Below, piece by piece: positions 21,903-22,485 of a stretch of DNA of 22,485 nt. Numbering within the stretch: the first letter of the stretch is position 1; each line of letters begins with the position of its first letter. Source of the stretch: a virus; the IMG/VR virus record IMGVR_UViG_3300030109_004603, positions 1 to 22,485 of that record. One strand, 5' to 3'. Position numbers and translations under genes: made by a program. The notes below the pieces were generated by a model, which worked only from the letters and a program-made list of their open reading frames with translations, did no database searches and had not been told where the DNA came from.

Positions 21903-22485
21903 AATGGCTAATAGGACTTTTTATTATATTTCTTTTGCTTTTGTACTCAGTTGCAAGAGCTGATGTAATTACAACAGGTAACTTACTTCCAAACGCAAAC
22001 GATGGTGTAGACTGGGGATCTAGTTCCACGGATCAAATAAATCCTGGTGGATCTGGAACTGTATCTACTGGTTCTACAGTAAATGGATTTGATGTAACAT
22101 GTCCTGCATCACAAGCTAATTGTGGGTATAAGTATAGTGTTGGTGGTGACTTTGAAGTAACGGGCACAGCCACTCTCTCTGTTGATGACATTGCATTAAC
22201 AAATAATAATATTACTCAAGAGATGTTAGACAATGGTGTAACTCTTAATAGTTATATTGATGTTGCAAACTGTGATAACCAAGCAGGTAATTGTGAAGGT
22301 AAAAGTGGAGCAACAGATTCCCATACTGTTGTTATAAAATTAAAAGATTCAACTGGTAATGTTTTATCTACAACTACACAAACAAGAAACAATACAGCAG
22401 GGTTTCAGGGAAACTGTAATGGCTATCCATCTAGTTCATCAGGTGGACAAACCGCAGGCTGTGGACAATACAATGATCAAGTAAT
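21899..22485 (+). CDS. Secreted beta-rich protein, 5' part (cut by window end)
   Basis: An open frame from ATG 21899 that is still open at base 22485, so at least 195 residues and incomplete. It begins with a textbook signal peptide (MKWLIGLFIIFLLLLYSVARA), cleavage probably after ARA. The mature part is Gly/Ser/Thr/Asn-rich: VITTGNLLPNANDGVDWGSS, then NPGGSGTVSTGSTVNG, several short beta-like strands, and six Cys in the visible part (VTCPAS, ANCGYK, VANCDN, GNCEGK, GNCNGY, AGCGQY), suggesting disulphides. I recall long proteins of this type ('TGNLLPN') at the end of such cassettes in marine phages; a surface or envelope-modifying role is a guess. Its start overlaps the previous stop (ATGA). 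Confidence 0.7.
   Translation, partial: MKWLIGLFIIFLLLLYSVARADVITTGNLLPNANDGVDWGSSSTDQINPGGSGTVSTGSTVNGFDVTCPASQANCGYKYSVGGDFEVTGTATLSVDDIALTNNNITQEMLDNGVTLNSYIDVANCDNQAGNCEGKSGATDSHTVVIKLKDSTGNVLSTTTQTRNNTAGFQGNCNGYPSSSSGGQTAGCGQYNDQV

Noticed and set aside
1-22485. CRISPR array, integrase, transposon ends or tRNA genes
   Set aside because: No regularly spaced repeats, no recombinase motifs, no terminal repeats and no complete tRNA were seen on either strand.

Overview
The window looks like part of the genome of an AT-rich marine bacteriophage. It carries no ribosomal, tRNA or bacterial housekeeping genes. It does carry phage virion genes, a compact phage DNA-replication block, and several small protein families that I recognise (from memory, not from a search) as typical of uncultured marine and pelagiphage-like genomes. 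A P22 gp10-like protein next to several large Ala/Gln/Gly-rich 'internal virion' type proteins suggests a short-tailed (podovirus-like) particle. This is inference, because no portal, capsid or terminase gene is in the window. Host is unknown; the low GC would suit SAR11 or a similar AT-rich marine bacterium.

Region 1 (1-11316, + strand) is the structural module. It begins inside a gp10-like tail/DNA-stabilisation gene (1-756, cut by the window edge), followed by three small overlapping genes (756-1381). After a ~100-nt gap with two small hairpins come four probable internal or ejected virion proteins (1487-9118), the last of 1481 residues. A coiled-coil protein ending in a short Peptidase_S74 autoprocessing domain follows (9138-11129), then a one-TM holin-like protein (11119-11316). 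Genes overlap or abut throughout, as in one late operon.

Region 2 (11343-12830) is a strand switch. A SNF2-type SF2 helicase is the only gene on the minus strand, convergent with the late module and divergent from the replication module. The divergent intergenic region holds a perfect 12-bp inverted repeat with 9-nt spacer (12796-12828). Each arm supplies a TTGACA box for one strand and a TATATT box for the other, so it looks like two fully overlapping, mutually exclusive promoters, or an operator.

Region 3 (12831-20453, + strand) is DNA metabolism: two conserved phage genes of unknown role, a possible ssDNA-associated protein, a GC-rich stem-loop, an archaeo-eukaryotic (AEP) primase, a UvrD-like SF1 helicase, a DUF3310 protein, a family A DNA polymerase with proofreading exonuclease, and a conserved hypothetical. 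No DnaB or gp4-type helicase is in the window; AEP primase, UvrD-like helicase, SNF2 helicase and PolA make up the visible replication set.

Region 4 (20446-22485, + strand) is a run of six short overlapping genes, five of them with an N-terminal hydrophobic or signal sequence: a 34-aa membrane peptide, a 31-aa Cys/His mini-protein, two proteins with signal peptides (the last one cut by the window end), a membrane-anchored coiled coil, and a 72-aa protein with a hydrophobic N-terminus. None has a function I can name. This envelope-directed cassette and the palindromic promoter are the best candidates for undescribed biology here.
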